Assembly (NCBI RefSeq): GCF_020497125.1
Contig: NC_059080.1
Coordinates: 67,302,573 to 67,366,572 of the forward strand
Reading direction: 5' to 3'
From: Mauremys mutica
Taxonomy: Eukaryota > Chordata > Testudines > Geoemydidae
Length of the DNA stretch: 64,000 bases
How positions within the stretch are numbered: position 1 is the first letter of the stretch; each line of letters opens with the position of its first letter. The notes beneath the pieces were generated by a model, which saw only the letters and a program-made list of their open reading frames with translations, made no database searches and was not told the origin of the DNA. The position numbers were made by a program, and so were the translations under genes. Shown piece by piece: positions 37,889 to 49,965 of the stretch.

Positions 37889-38044
37889 GAGTGCAGGGCA
37901 TGGAGGCAGCATCATTTTCAGCTCGGAAAAAGCCCCGATCACAAGTGCAGGAGGTAGAGCCTTCCCAGATGGAGTAGCTGTGGGATGGGCATTTGGCACA
38001 GGAAACATCTGTGGAGAGAGCCTTGTAGTATCCGATTTTGCAAG
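37889..38044 (-). CDS. EPHA4: EPHA4 exon 4 (cysteine-rich, EGF-like segment), internal coding exon
   Basis: EPHA4 is a single-pass receptor tyrosine kinase for ephrin-A and some ephrin-B ligands, acting in axon guidance and cell repulsion. Read on the minus strand, this 156-bp exon follows a TCTCCTTCTAG acceptor and ends at a C|GTAAGT donor. It encodes about 52 residues that include [20 protein letters not shown] and NDAASMPCT. It carries six cysteines, as expected of the membrane-distal EGF-like/ephrin-receptor-like module between the ligand-binding domain and the first FN3 repeat. Entry and exit phases are both 1, so skipping the exon would keep the frame. The last base joins exon 5 to make an Arg codon (CT-R-PPSAP). 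The wording matches EPHA4 better than EPHA3, EPHA5 or EPHA7 from my knowledge of the family. There are no stops or frameshifts. Confidence 0.95.
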
Positions 38045-41000
38045 CTAGAAGGAGAAAAGGGAATGGAGAGTGTTATTTGCCCAGTATGTGATAATAAAAT
38101 GCTGTCTCCTTTACTCAAAATCTAGGCTGGAGACATTTTCGAAGAATAACAAACCATGCCCAGGTGAGAAGTTAACAAAACAACAAGCTCTTAGTCGCTA
38201 GCCCTACACTGAGGGATACAATTTCTAATTCAAACAAGGGCCCTTTAAGAAGCTGGTCTGGTGCTATTACAACAGCACCTATAAACACATTTCCCTACCA
38301 ACTTTGCTGGAAAACCTGCTTCATCTTTGTGTTATACATGGTCTTGTATGTCACTCCCCATTCCCACCTGCGTGCACACACTCATACAGCACAGTAACAG
38401 CGCACAACTGTTTAATTCTACGGCCACTTAAGGAATGGCAGCTGATAGTCTGACAGTGCCAATTTTGGAGATGGAGTGGAACAGGCACCCACTGTGATTG
38501 GCAGGGAGGCTCTGAGTCTAACATGCCCGGAAATGGCATGTCTCCCTCTGGCAAGGCAGGATTAATTTGGCTCCTTCTCCCCAAGGGAGGAAATAAGCAT
38601 GTTCTTCCCTCCTCGAAGCTAGGGTATCCAATAGCTGCACTGCTGGCACTGAATCCCCTTTCAATGACATCATTTTCATAAGGGCAACGCTTACATGGAT
38701 GGCTACTTTTACATCACTTGGAAAAAACTCATTACTGTCGTTAATAGCAAGTTTTAGTAGGGGCCCCCAGGTATGTCATCTTAGAAATCTGTGCCTTGGC
38801 AAAAGAGAGAAGGCAGCCAACACCACTGGCTTTCAACCCTTCAGAGGCCAGAGCAAACATCCAGGCTTTTTTTAATAAGAACAGAGTGTAAGGGGGAGGG
38901 TTATTCCCCATATTTACAGCATGACTCACTCTGAAGGCTCTTCATTTGGCACCTAGACTATCTTTAGAGTTCTTCCTCTCTGCACCCATCCAGTTATTGT
39001 TGTTTTTCATTTATTCTTTAATTTTTATGATACACACCCTAGACAGGGATTTTAGCGACACATTTGTAAAGGAGCATGTTACTTCGCTCTTCCTAACAAA
39101 AGCCACTGACGGAATTTCCTTAACGAGTCTAAACTTCATGATGTGTGGAGCGCTGTCAATAAAAGCACTGCGAGATCTATCTCGGCCTCGCTCACTTTGG
39201 CTGTCACTGGACCAGTGAATCTTATAATAACATGTTGCTCCAATGACTAAGATTTATGCTTCCAGAGTTTATACACATCACATAATTAGATAAGGTTCAG
39301 CTTGCAAGGTGCTTTTTGGCTAAACGTCAAATGGCCTTGGGGTTTCGATTAAAATCAGAAACTGCTGCTTTGGCAGGAAGAAGCTCTGGGGTCAAGCCCA
39401 ACCTCTCCACATCAAATACAATTAGTCCCCGAACACAAATAGAAACCCACTGGGTACAGGCTGTCACTCAGTCAGTCACAGTAAACAAAGGCAACTTGTG
39501 CAAAATGGGTTATTCTGCTTGTAGTACAGGCTGCCAAAAAAAGGGAAAACTACCTTAATATTTTTTTACATCGGAGTTGCAATGTTTGATGAATGAGCTC
39601 AAATATTGCTAGCAGCTTTGATGCATTTGGTTTAAAACCACTGACGTGACAGACTCTGAGTTGAGTTACACTGGTGTAAATTGGTAGTAACTCTATTGAA
39701 AATGGTGGTGCACCTGGTTTGTATTAGCATAAGTCAGATCACAATCATGCCCTACTCCTGAAAATGACAAATACATAGATGCAGAAAGAGAGCACTGTTT
39801 TGCAACGTAAAAAAGGGAGATGAAAAAAACAGAATAACCAGCCCCACACAGGGGACGAAAATTCTGCTGTGGTTTTAACATTTTATCACAAAAACAGGAA
39901 GATACAGCAGTTACACATTCTGGGGGAAAATTCCCACATTATACCCTCTTTTCAGACGCTGGGGCTAGGAAGGGATTGAGGGGATGCAGTAGGCATGGGA
40001 GTGGGGTTTGAAATTCTACAATTCACAGGAATTTTCCCCTTTTTCTTAACACAACATAATCTTTTGTTTTCTACTACGTTAAACCTTGGTCATTAATATT
40101 TCAGGACCTGCAAAAAGCTCTCTCTAAATGCAGTGGCAGCTTCTGAAGCACAGAGCCATTTTGCTTCGGCTATACAAAATCACCGACTACTGAACCAATG
40201 GTTTTCTTTACTTCAGCGTGTTCACAGATGCACTACATTTCAGCACTTGGCACATAAGAATACTTGAGAATACATTGCATTTATTCAACAGTTCTTTGCA
40301 CCTCGGAGTTCTATTGTATTTTCACTTAAAAACTTGATCCTAACCCTGTCAAGGGTATTCTTTCCCTGAAGTACAGCTGACACACCTACTATGACTGGTA
40401 CTGGACTTTTTTTAAAAACTAGGATATTATACAGTATTTTTAAATGTTAATGAATTAGTAGACAAACAACAAGTGTGAATAGAACCCCTTTCTTGAAAGT
40501 CTTTATTGCTTGCTCATGACAATCCTTCATTTTGCTTCTTTTCTGGGGAGGATTTGCTAGATAGGACAGAGCATGAATGGTATTCTTACACAGCTTTCGA
40601 AAGATGTCATTGTAAAAAGATTAGTTTACATGTGCAATACAAACCCTGAATTCAATTCCTTTAGCTTTCCCTTAATTAGTTCTTTCTATCAGTTTAAAAA
40701 AAGTGAGAGAGAGAAATCTTTTCTTCCATTCAGATCACCCACCAACATAAAGTTATTTTAAAAACAGAATTATCCTTAAGATTTCCAAGGAAATTCTTAA
40801 ACAGAAATATTTTCAGTGTGAAAAAACAAAATCGTGATACCTGTATTTTTTCTGGGGGAAAAAAATAATTTTAAGTGAAGATGAGCCTAAAACAAAACCT
40901 TAGACTCACAGCTGCACAAATCCGGCTTTTAAGCAGATCTATTTTATTTATCTTTTCATGACACTCAGCAGAAAACCGTCAACCTTAGCAAGCAAAAAAA

Positions 41001-41454
41001 TTAGCCTGCCATTCTTATAGTTTTCACTAGGGATATCCACTAAAGTACAGTTACAATTGTAAAAACAGGAGTTTAAGAAAAGTAGGAGTCCAGGTCTCAC
41101 TGAATATCAAAGGGATTTGGGTGTATAACTTCCTTAGGCTGTTTTAAAAATCCCAGCCTCCCATTATAAACCTGTTTTCAGAAGCTCATGACTTCCTGAA
41201 ACAATTTATGTGCAGACTGGAGGTTGCTTTGCTTGTTTTCATTCAACCTTTTCAAAATTAAGTGAGGTTGAAAAATAAACAAAACAGTTCTCCTAGCTGA
41301 TTCTCCCCACGCTTTTTTTTTGGGGTGGGGGTGGGGGGGCAATGCTACAACTAAATATGTTGAAGTTATTGCATGTAAATTAAAGCCCAAAATACGGAGC
41401 AACACTTTTGATAGGTTTGGAAGAAAAATAATTAAAAACTAAAAAATTAAATAT

Positions 41455-41690
41455 CCATTTATTTATATATTAGTTTTATTTCAAGCTGGGAACAAATGCA
41501 AACATTTTCACCCAAAATGCACTCCTTTTTTTTCCCTTGTTGAAATTTGAATTTAATATTTCATCAACATTTTGAAAAATTTGATAAGCTCTACAGATGG
41601 TGGAAAATGAGATTAATTTTTGGCAAAAAACTTCATGAAAAAATTCATCCCAGTTTTTTCACTGAAATTCAAAATAACTACAAAAATATT
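41455..41690. repeat. AT-rich dispersed repeat, copy 2 of 3
   Basis: It contains GAAATTTGAATTTAATATTT, ATTTTGAAAAATTTGATAAG and CTTCATGAAAAAATTCATCC, with partial self-complementarity. Similar in wording to the copies near 23.4 and 48.0 kb. Confidence 0.4.
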
Positions 41691-42677
41691 TAAATCTGGG
41701 AAATTTAAGACAACTCTATTTATATTCCTTTTGGCTCTTTCTTGGTTTATTTACTTCCCTTTGCCCTGGTGACCCTCCCTCCCTGACTCTGCATTCACCA
41801 GAAGGCTAACTACTACTTTGGGTGTGGATAAGGGAGTCTCCATGGGGCTAGACTTCTTTGTGGCAGATTTCAGTGGCATTAAAGCCGAGAAAATGAGAGT
41901 TATTTGGGTTGGCGGGGTGCTGCTTAAGCCCATAGCCCTCTCTATGGCCCTCTCTATATGGGAGCTGCCCTAGCAGCCAGATTATTTAGGGGGTGACACA
42001 GAAGCTAGAGGAAAAGACTTAAGGAGCTACCAGCTAACTGACTCCAACTGCATAAGCATATTTTTAATGGGGTAAAATGGGACAAATCACAGCTTTTAGT
42101 TTTGAAGCTAATAAAGAGGAGAAGGTAGATGGATAGATGAAGGGCCAAATTCTTTGCTGGCACAACTCCACTTAGTCAATGAGAAGGTCTGGCACATACA
42201 TTTTAAATTCTTAGTTCAATGTGCAGCAGCAGTAAAGAAAGTTAATGGTATAGAGGCTTGTAATGAGGACATTACGGGCGTGTAAACCCTAGAATGTTGA
42301 ACTGTGACTCTATAAAGCATGGTTAGCCTGCATTTGGAACCCTAATCCTGTAAGTACAGTATGGCTCCCGGAGCCTGCATGGAACTCACTGCAGGATCAG
42401 GACCTTAGTGGGAAATTTATCCCTTTGCAGAGGGCTAGCAGAGGGCCAATGCACCACTTAAACCTTCATTAATGTGACTAAGTGAGTGCTGGCGCAATAA
42501 CCTTAAGATTTGTGTCTTCTAGTGTCTCCAGTTAAACAGAAAACAATAATGTTGCATTAATGTATTTGATTGCATTTTTATAGGCAGAGCACAATTGATC
42601 TGCTTAATAGAAAAACAGATCAGCTGTGTAAATAAACTTAGAACTTGTTTACACTTCCCTACACTTGCAGCAGATGT

Positions 42678-42845
42678 AGGGTACATGTAGATACATGCAG
42701 CAGTGAAAAGGTCCAGCAAGGGTACACAGCGGGGAAAGGTTCTAGCAGTGGGTAGCTGCTGGAGCCTTTCCCCACTGTCTCCCTCTGTCAGAGCCTCTCT
42801 GTGCTACCAGAGTCTTTCACTGTAGTAGTGTAGACATGGAAGGCA
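42678..42845. mobile_element. Palindromic MITE with central hairpin
   Basis: Left TACATGTAGATACATGCAGC plus AGTGAAA faces right TTTCACTGTAGTAGTGTAGA in inverse. In the centre GGGGAAAGGTTCTAGCAG pairs with CTGCTGGAGCCTTTCCCC (42731-42773). Boundaries are approximate. Confidence 0.6.
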
Positions 42846-42937
42846 TTGTTTGAGCGTGTAGAGAGCCACATAGAGTATATATCCTTCAGTTCAGGAGGAG
42901 TGCAGGCCACACTACTCTACTCTGTTGTCCTCTAAGC

Positions 42938-43232
42938 CAGTGGTTCTCAAACTAGGGCTGCCGCTTGTTCAGGGTAAGCCCCTGGCGGGCTGGGCTGGTT
43001 TGTTTACCTGCCGCGTCCGCAGGTTTGGCCGATTGCGGCTCCCATTGGAAGGGCGGCCAGCACATCCCTCGGCCCGCACTGCTTCCTGCAGCCCTCATTG
43101 GCCTGGAGCGGCGAACCGCGGCAAGTGGGAGCCGCAATCGCCCAAACCTGTGGACGCGGGAGGTAAACAAATCGGCCCGGCCCGCAAGGGGCTTTCCCTG
43201 AACAAGCGGCAGACCGGCTTTGAGAACCACTG
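42938..43232. mobile_element. Foldback hAT-type MITE, 295 bp, perfect 8-bp target duplication
   Basis: It starts CAGTGGTTCTCAAACT and ends AGAACCACTG between identical CTCTAAGC copies (42930-42937 and 43233-43240). The arms are inverted for roughly 120 bp, sharing GCCGCTTGTTCAGGG, GTTTACCT and GATTGCGGCTCCCA. Three overlapping open frames on both strands are by-products of the palindrome. Same family as 17034-17199. Confidence 0.9.
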
Positions 43233-45844
43233 CTCTAAGCAGTGCATCCCAGTCTACACTCTATTTATACCCATGCTAGCTGAGCATGCAGTGTCTGTAC
43301 TCTATGTGCTGCCACACGTGTAGACCTTAGTTTCTAAAGTCCTCAAAATGCTCTGGATGTGTGTTGTATCAACCAGGCAAGGTACTAACAAACTTCAACA
43401 GGACTTTATTTTTAAAGTGGAAACCTCTTTACTAAACTGCTGCTGCACCCTCTGTAACTCTCACTCTGCCTCCTCAACTCCTCCCCCCTCCTTCCTGTTT
43501 CCTGTCCTTTCAGACTCCCAACAGCCAGTGCTCCCAGTTCTAGTAATTACAAGCAACATCTAAACACCACAATATGATTAAAAGAAATCCCAAAGCAACC
43601 ACTGTTCTTAAAGCAGCAGCAGCCCAGCTTTCATGAACAACCCTACAGTAACACACCAATGTGTGCAACAAAGAAAAAAGTAAATTCTTGAAGGAAGCAG
43701 ATCTCAGCTTCAAGCTTCCAGTAAATTAGTTCTAATTAAGAATGGGAAAAGGAATTGTTTTTAAAATGATTAAAAAAAAATGATACCAGCCTCTTAAAAC
43801 CCATTTCAGATTATTGATGACTGGTTCCCTTTTCAACCACGCCTGCCACTTCGGAAATATTTCCAGCGTGTATTCTAACTGCACACCAGGGAATAAAAAG
43901 TTTTCATTTTTCCCTCTAATGTTCTTTTCTCTCTTTAAATGGATGGTTTTCTTTCTCAAATTTTAACAAAACCACATCTGCCACATGAGTAGGCAGCTTC
44001 TTCTTAGCTCTCTTTTACTGTTATTACCATTTCTGAACAGATTTTTGCGTGTTAATTATAGAACTCAATTGTTTGAATAGTCTCTTTTGATGAGCTTTCT
44101 GCCCCGCGCCATGAACCCCTCAGTGATTGTACAGCTGTTTTAGTTCTAAATGCTCATCAGGATTTTCTAATTGTCAAGCTGTCCCAGAGACCAGGTCTTT
44201 TGACCTAAAAGTCAAAGAAAGGGAGTCACCCTTGTCTCTCCAACATGAATACCATAGGACTCCCTATGCCCCCTCCCGCCATTACCTGTGAGACAATGCC
44301 TGTCCCAATCACTGCCAGTCCAAGCATAATTGGGTTTTGGGTGAAATGAGAAGATTTTAAATAGAATGAGTTAATGAGCTTCTTGTAAAATTAAGTCGTT
44401 CTTCTGGTCCAAACTAGTTACTCACTGTCATGCCCTTGAGGCGGATAAAGATCCTCAAAAGCCAGAAGAACAAAAAAAAAATTGTTAACCTTCACTCAAG
44501 CCCGTCCTAAAATGCAAGTTGTAGAATTCAATGTGATGAACCCAATGCTGCTTCCAAATAAAGACAGCTTCCTTTGATGTTAGCACTGTCAGATCTGTCT
44601 CCTTTTGCTAATGACTTCATATTTTCTACAAATTACAATCAGTTCCATATTTTTAACTCATATCACTGATGAGAAAAAAAAACAGATCACTTGTAGTCAC
44701 CAAGGATAATTTTTAACTGAATGAATTTAAATATGGATAAAGAAATACAAGCACCAACAAGAGCACATTGGAAGGGTGGTTTAGATTTATTAGTTGGTTT
44801 TGGTATTCTTGTTTTTAATTGGGTAGGTATCTAAGAAGGGCTTGAAGATAACCTGGAAGTAAAACTCAGGGGAACTAAGGGTGCACATGGAACTATGATC
44901 ATCAGACTGAGTCCAAGAAGTTCAGCTGATGTGGACTGACACTATTTGTACATCCCACCGGGTCTATGTCTGGTCTTCCCTGGCTTCCCCACCCTTATCA
45001 TTCTTGTCTTCAATGCTGAGGGGCCTCGCGTATAGTAGCTTGAGCACTTCCACAACTTTGCTTTCAGTTGCCCATTTCCCCCAGGAAGTTCAGGGGTGCC
45101 AGTTGTTGTTCCCTTCATCTTGTACCTCTGGGGGTCACCAGCTAACGCCACTGTCCTTTTCCAAATATAGATTTTTCTATTGGGAGATGGATAGGAGGAG
45201 GGTCCCAGAAAGCAGTCAGATCCTGTCACAGAGCAGAAGAAGGAGCACAGCGTTGCTCTCCTCCTCCAGTTAAACTGACAGCTGGGAAGGAAAGTATCCC
45301 AGTGCAGCTGGAGGCTAGCAAAGTGAAGCCCCATAAATCTGGTACTTGATTGGTTGCTAAAGAAATCCTGAGATTTCTCTAACTATAATGCTAGGGATTT
45401 AGGGGAGAAGCTATTTACCTATGTTCTCAAATCAGGGTTTTTTTCTGGCCACAGAGTGAGGGTTGTTCCTTCTTCCACTTCCCTGTATGTATTGGGGGCT
45501 GGTCTGGCAGCTTCCAGCCCTCTTTCCTCTCTCCCCCGCCCCTCACCAGGACTTTTGGGTTTGGAGGAAGGGGACCTGATGGAAGGCCCCACTCAACCTC
45601 TAGAAACAGCAGATGAAGTGGTTAGGCCAGTGGGTCAGCAAGGGGAAGGAAAGGCCTGGCAGTGGTTGATATGAGGGAGTCACTGGGAGGAGGGTTATGA
45701 GAATTCCACCTGCAGGTGTAAGTTGTACAGAAGCAAACCATCAAGGGGTAGTCAGTTGCCAGCTCTTGCCTAAACTGAACCTGTGCAAGACGAAATTTGC
45801 CTAGCCCACCCACATGCATCAAACCTTACTCAGCTAGATTTTTC

Positions 45845-46114
45845 CAGGAACTTGTCTACATGGGAAAAAAGCCCACAGTAGCTGGTGCATGCTGCAGCTA
45901 GCTGTTCTAAGTTCACTCACTCCCCAAGTGGACCCTTTAGCTGCACACTAAGCATGCCGCTGTGCACATTAGCAGTACGCTGAGCTGTACACCTCAGGGT
46001 GCTCACTGTGCAGTAAAGAGCATCTACACAGGGAGTAAGTGCAGAGTAGCTAGTGCACTTTACATTCACATTTTAGCTCACTATGCACTAACCTCCCTGT
46101 GTAGACAAGCCCTG
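45845..46114. mobile_element. MITE with GTGTAGACAAGCCC-type ends
   Basis: The left end CAGGAACTTGTCTACATGGG and the right end CCCTGTGTAGACAAGCCCTG are inverted copies with a few changes. The interior repeats TGCACT and GTAGCTA words. No clear target duplication remains, so the borders are tentative. Confidence 0.6.
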
Positions 46115-48009
46115 GGACTGCCAATTTTCATGGCCCTTTTTTAAGTTTTGCTAAATTAACCACAAGTTTAAAAAAGTTTAGAAAGGAAATTTAATAACGA
46201 AGAATCTGGGAAGCGGTCATCTCCTGTGTGGGCCAGCTCCACCTACCTAATGTACTTGGGTTGTTGTAATACAATGAATCAGCTGTCAATAAAAGATGAC
46301 TCTGTGGGTGAATCTGCTGCTGCTCTTTCTGCCAGCAAGGGAAGAGTCAGTGGCAGACAGAAAGAGGGCTGGTGAGAAGCAGTTCACAGGCACAGGATGT
46401 CTGGGGTTACCCTAGGAGAAGCTATGTGGCTGCAGATTGCTGGAGTGGTATCTGGGACCCACCAGCTGCTAGAGTCTTGGTGGTATACTTGACATGCTAC
46501 CAGGGATTGGTGTTCAACTCATCACTGGCACACCCCACACCACCCACCCAGAACTGACGATTTCACAGGTGGCAAGATCTCTTTACAATCCCATAGGTCC
46601 AAAATCCCCAATTGGCTTTGGCTGGCAGACACTAGGGGTGAGCGAAGTGGCAAAAATGCTAATCAGTGGGTGGAAATAAGTAACCCTGACAATCCAAAGT
46701 GTTTCCTTGGATTGAGATGGGGCACCAATGCTGACTGCTACTGTGGTCTGCCGTTTGCTTTCTGGGAGGAGATTATCCTGGGCACTAGAGTTATCTACTG
46801 TGTACTAGTTATATCATCGTGTATTGTTCATCTTCCTTTTCTGTTGTATTATCTTTAACATACAAGAACATCAACTTGGAAAATATTGTGCCGCTGTTAG
46901 CCCAATCAGGTGCATAAGCATAACAGGAGAGGAGATATGGAAATCTGTTTGAAAAAACACCACAGACACAAACCAAAGCAGTCAGACAGACGATGCTAAA
47001 ATTAGAATGGTATGTTAATCCCGCACATGAAGGACTTATTTGCCCTTTTATCATCTTCAGATCCAATTTTCAAGACATATTGATTTCAGACCATATTCAG
47101 TGCCCAGTTTGGGGGATCTGGGCCAATTTAGGTGCCCATGCTTGGAAACTGTGTTCCGTAAATTCAGGATCATCTCTAGCACAGTGTGATTGTATGGCAT
47201 CATCACATTTCAAAAGAAGCCACTCCTTGCATTAGGACTTCAATCAGCCACCATCACTCACATTGAGCAGCCCTTCTCCCACAAACAGTCTCATTTGCGG
47301 AGTACTAATTGAATGCACTAAAGTAACCTATTCTGATTATTAATGAATTTTTAACCTTTAAAAAAACAATATAAAACCAAAACCAAAATTAGTCTGATAA
47401 CTCAGCCAACAGTTCATTTTTAAAACTGCATCCCCCTTTCCAGCATTTCTTGAGTATTTGTTTTTTTCCCCCAGTAGATCCCTATGCTTGTTTTGAGTCA
47501 AAACTGATATATCTAGACTTACCTGGTATCTGCTACCAGAGAAGACATGCCTGAGAAATTGACACTGACTGCATCATAGTCCCTTTGAAATGATTCAACA
47601 GGTCTAGGATCAGGCCCTAAATGGAAAATGCTACTGCTAAAAAGCATGCAAAGAGGTATTCTGAAGCTCATAGTTCACCAGACAGTGTGTCATAACTGCT
47701 GAACAAAACTAGGAAAGGACTGCAAGGGTTGCCATCATCTCGAAATCTCACTTCTCTATGAAAATGTTGTACGTACTGCAGCCAAGAGTAACACCTAATA
47801 TTACTAAAAAAGGGAGAAGTTTTGGGGAAAGAAATACTCTCTCTCTCCATTATTTATTTCGTGCATCTTGACAGAACTGTTTATATATAGGCAGTTCCAC
47901 TGTTTTGTTGGTGATCATCTGTACACTTCCTGTCTCAGACACTGGCATGATCAACAACACTTTCAGGAGCTGCTTCTAGGCACTCTCTATAGCACTGATT
48001 GAAAATACA

Positions 48010-48182
48010 GTTGTGCTGGAAAATTTTCTATGAAAAAACTGGGCTTTTGACGAAACAAAATTTCTCCTGGAAAGTCCCTGCTTTCCTCAACATTTTTTGA
48101 TTTTTTCCTTAGAAATTTTTTGATTATTTGATGAAAAGTCAAAATTTTCCATGGTGGAAAAAAAAATTCAAACCAGCTTCAT
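48010..48182. repeat. AT-rich dispersed repeat, copy 3 of 3
   Basis: It contains GGAAAATTTTCTATG, GAAACAAAATTTCTCC, CAAAATTTTCCATGG and AAAATTCAAACCAGC, partly self-complementary. Same style as copies 1 and 2. Confidence 0.4.
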
Positions 48183-48346
48183 TCTCTCAGCCCAGCACTA
48201 CAAAGCTAGGTCTACAGTATGAGCAACCACAAAGGTGAACTGAAGAGAAAGAGGGCAGGCACTGAACAGACAGGAAGGAGAAGGAAAAGGACTTGTGCAC
48301 CTCAGCACATGTCATATGGCTGCTCCCTCCCTTATAAATATCAGTA

Positions 48347-48440
48347 GGGCCCCAATTCAGCAAAGCATTTAAGCATGTGTTTAACTTCAGGCATGTGGCA
48401 AAGCGATTGCTGAATAGGGATGGATTGCTGAACTGGGGGC
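48347..48440. repeat. Decayed palindromic MITE
   Basis: Left GGGCCCCAATTCAGCAAAGC faces right TTGCTGAACTGGGGGC in inverse. The inner TTAAGCATGTGTTTAACTT is typical of a repeated palindromic family in turtles. Confidence 0.6.
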
Positions 48441-48601
48441 TAAAAGAGAAGAAAAGCTCTTAGAGACTATTTTTTGTTAAAAAAGATTTAAATAATAAAT
48501 GCAGGCTACGCCTAAAGGGTGCCCTGTCAGAAAACTGAACTGTTTGAAATGAGCGGTTTAGTCATTTTTTAATGCAGACCTGAATTAAATACCAGCTGAT
48601 G

Positions 48602-48738
48602 TTTGTGTCAGTAGCAACAAGGCCTTTAAACCATTACTGTCAGGGCTAAGTGTTAAACCTTCTAATTTTGAACTGTTCAAGCTGCTCCTGTGCTCTGTCA
48701 CAGACTTCATCTGACTTTGGAAGTTTAGTAGCCTTTTT
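48602..48738 (+). repeat. Left arm of a diverged 137-bp inverted repeat
   Basis: This arm matches the reverse complement of 49210-49346 at about 80% by eye. Shared blocks include TTGTGTCAGTAGCAA, TACTGTCAGGGCTAAGTGTT, CTCAAGCTGCT/TTCAAGCTGCT and CAGACTTCATCT with ACTTTGGAA. The spacer is 471 bp. It is not one of the high-copy palindromes seen elsewhere in the window. It could be an ancient transposon remnant or an inverted segmental copy of an intronic element. Confidence 0.85.
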
Positions 48739-49209
48739 CTAGGATTCAGGAGCTATTGAGATTCCAGGGTCAGTTTCAAATAATTAGTCAATTAAAAAAA
48801 AAAGTTGATAGTTTCCTTTGAGCAAGAGTGGAAAAAGAAGCTCTATGATGCAAAGTGGTTTGTTTGTTGTTTAAAAACAACCATAATCAGCAGCTAAGGC
48901 TGTACACAACACACTTTTTTATTTTGTTCTTAAAACATAAATTAACGCCATTTTTATTTTACAAGCGGAAGATGCGAACATTTACAGGACAAACCACTAG
49001 CTAAATTTTTACAATATACTCTGGTGAAAGCTGATTAATTGGCTGAATGTCCACTTTAACAAGCTCTAATCCTTTTGTCAGGAGACCTGCTTACAAGCTT
49101 CCCTCCCCAATCAGTGAAAAAGCACTGATGGGAATGGAGATCTATATCTCAAAGCACTGGCCAGTCAGCCTGGGATTATCTCTCATTTCTTAAATCTTAA
49201 CAGCTCTGT

Positions 49210-49346
49210 AAAAAGGCAATTAAATTTCCAAAGTTAGATGAAGTCTGCGATAAAGCACAGTAGCAGCTTGAGCAGTTTGAAACGGGAAGGCCTAACACTT
49301 AGCCCTGACAGTATTATTTAAAAGGACCACTTGCTACTGACACAAG
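49210..49346 (-). repeat. Right arm of the diverged inverted repeat
   Basis: This is the reverse-complement partner of 48602-48738. The similarity seems to run a little past the arms: CAGCTGATG at 48593 pairs with a CAGCTAATG-like word near 49355, offset by a few bases. There are no terminal duplications or hAT/Harbinger ends. Confidence 0.85.
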
Positions 49347-49965
49347 CACACAAGCATTAGCTGTCATGAACCAGATGTCTCAAAAGAGTTTGCTAATACG
49401 GTATATAAAATAGCAGAAGAGTGTCCAATACATATTAGTATGAATAATTATTTTAAGTGCACCAATAATTCATATGAAGTAGTAAGAAGTCCGAAATTGT
49501 TTGAAATCATATGACTCTTAAAATTTAATTGCCTATTCTTTTTAATAATTATGGCCTTGATCCATGGCCCGGATCCTCTAGCACAGACCTCTATCCCGAG
49601 GCAGAATCCCACTGACTACAGCAGAACTCCACATAGGTTCAAGGGTCTGCACCATTATTATAATGTAACACTCATATGGCAATAGTGCCTTGAGGCCCAC
49701 TGGGTTTAGGTTGAGGACCAACTGTGACAGGTGCTGTACAAACAGAGAAAATTACAGTCTCTCTACAAAGACTAGCAGATCCCAGGCCAAAGTCAGAGCC
49801 TCACAGTGCACTGCAAAGCTGCCTCAGAAGGAAAGAGGCAAACTGACTGTTTAAAAAAAGGTCACAGTTTACTTCTGCTAATGTATCATTTTAAACTATC
49901 GGTCAACAGAGGTAGCATGATGCAGGGGATCGAGCACTGGACTGGAAAGCAGGAATCCTATAGCT

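Noticed and set aside
42925..43323. Open frames of 132, 92 and 78 codons with similar text on opposite strands
   Set aside because: This is the foldback hAT MITE read in both directions.
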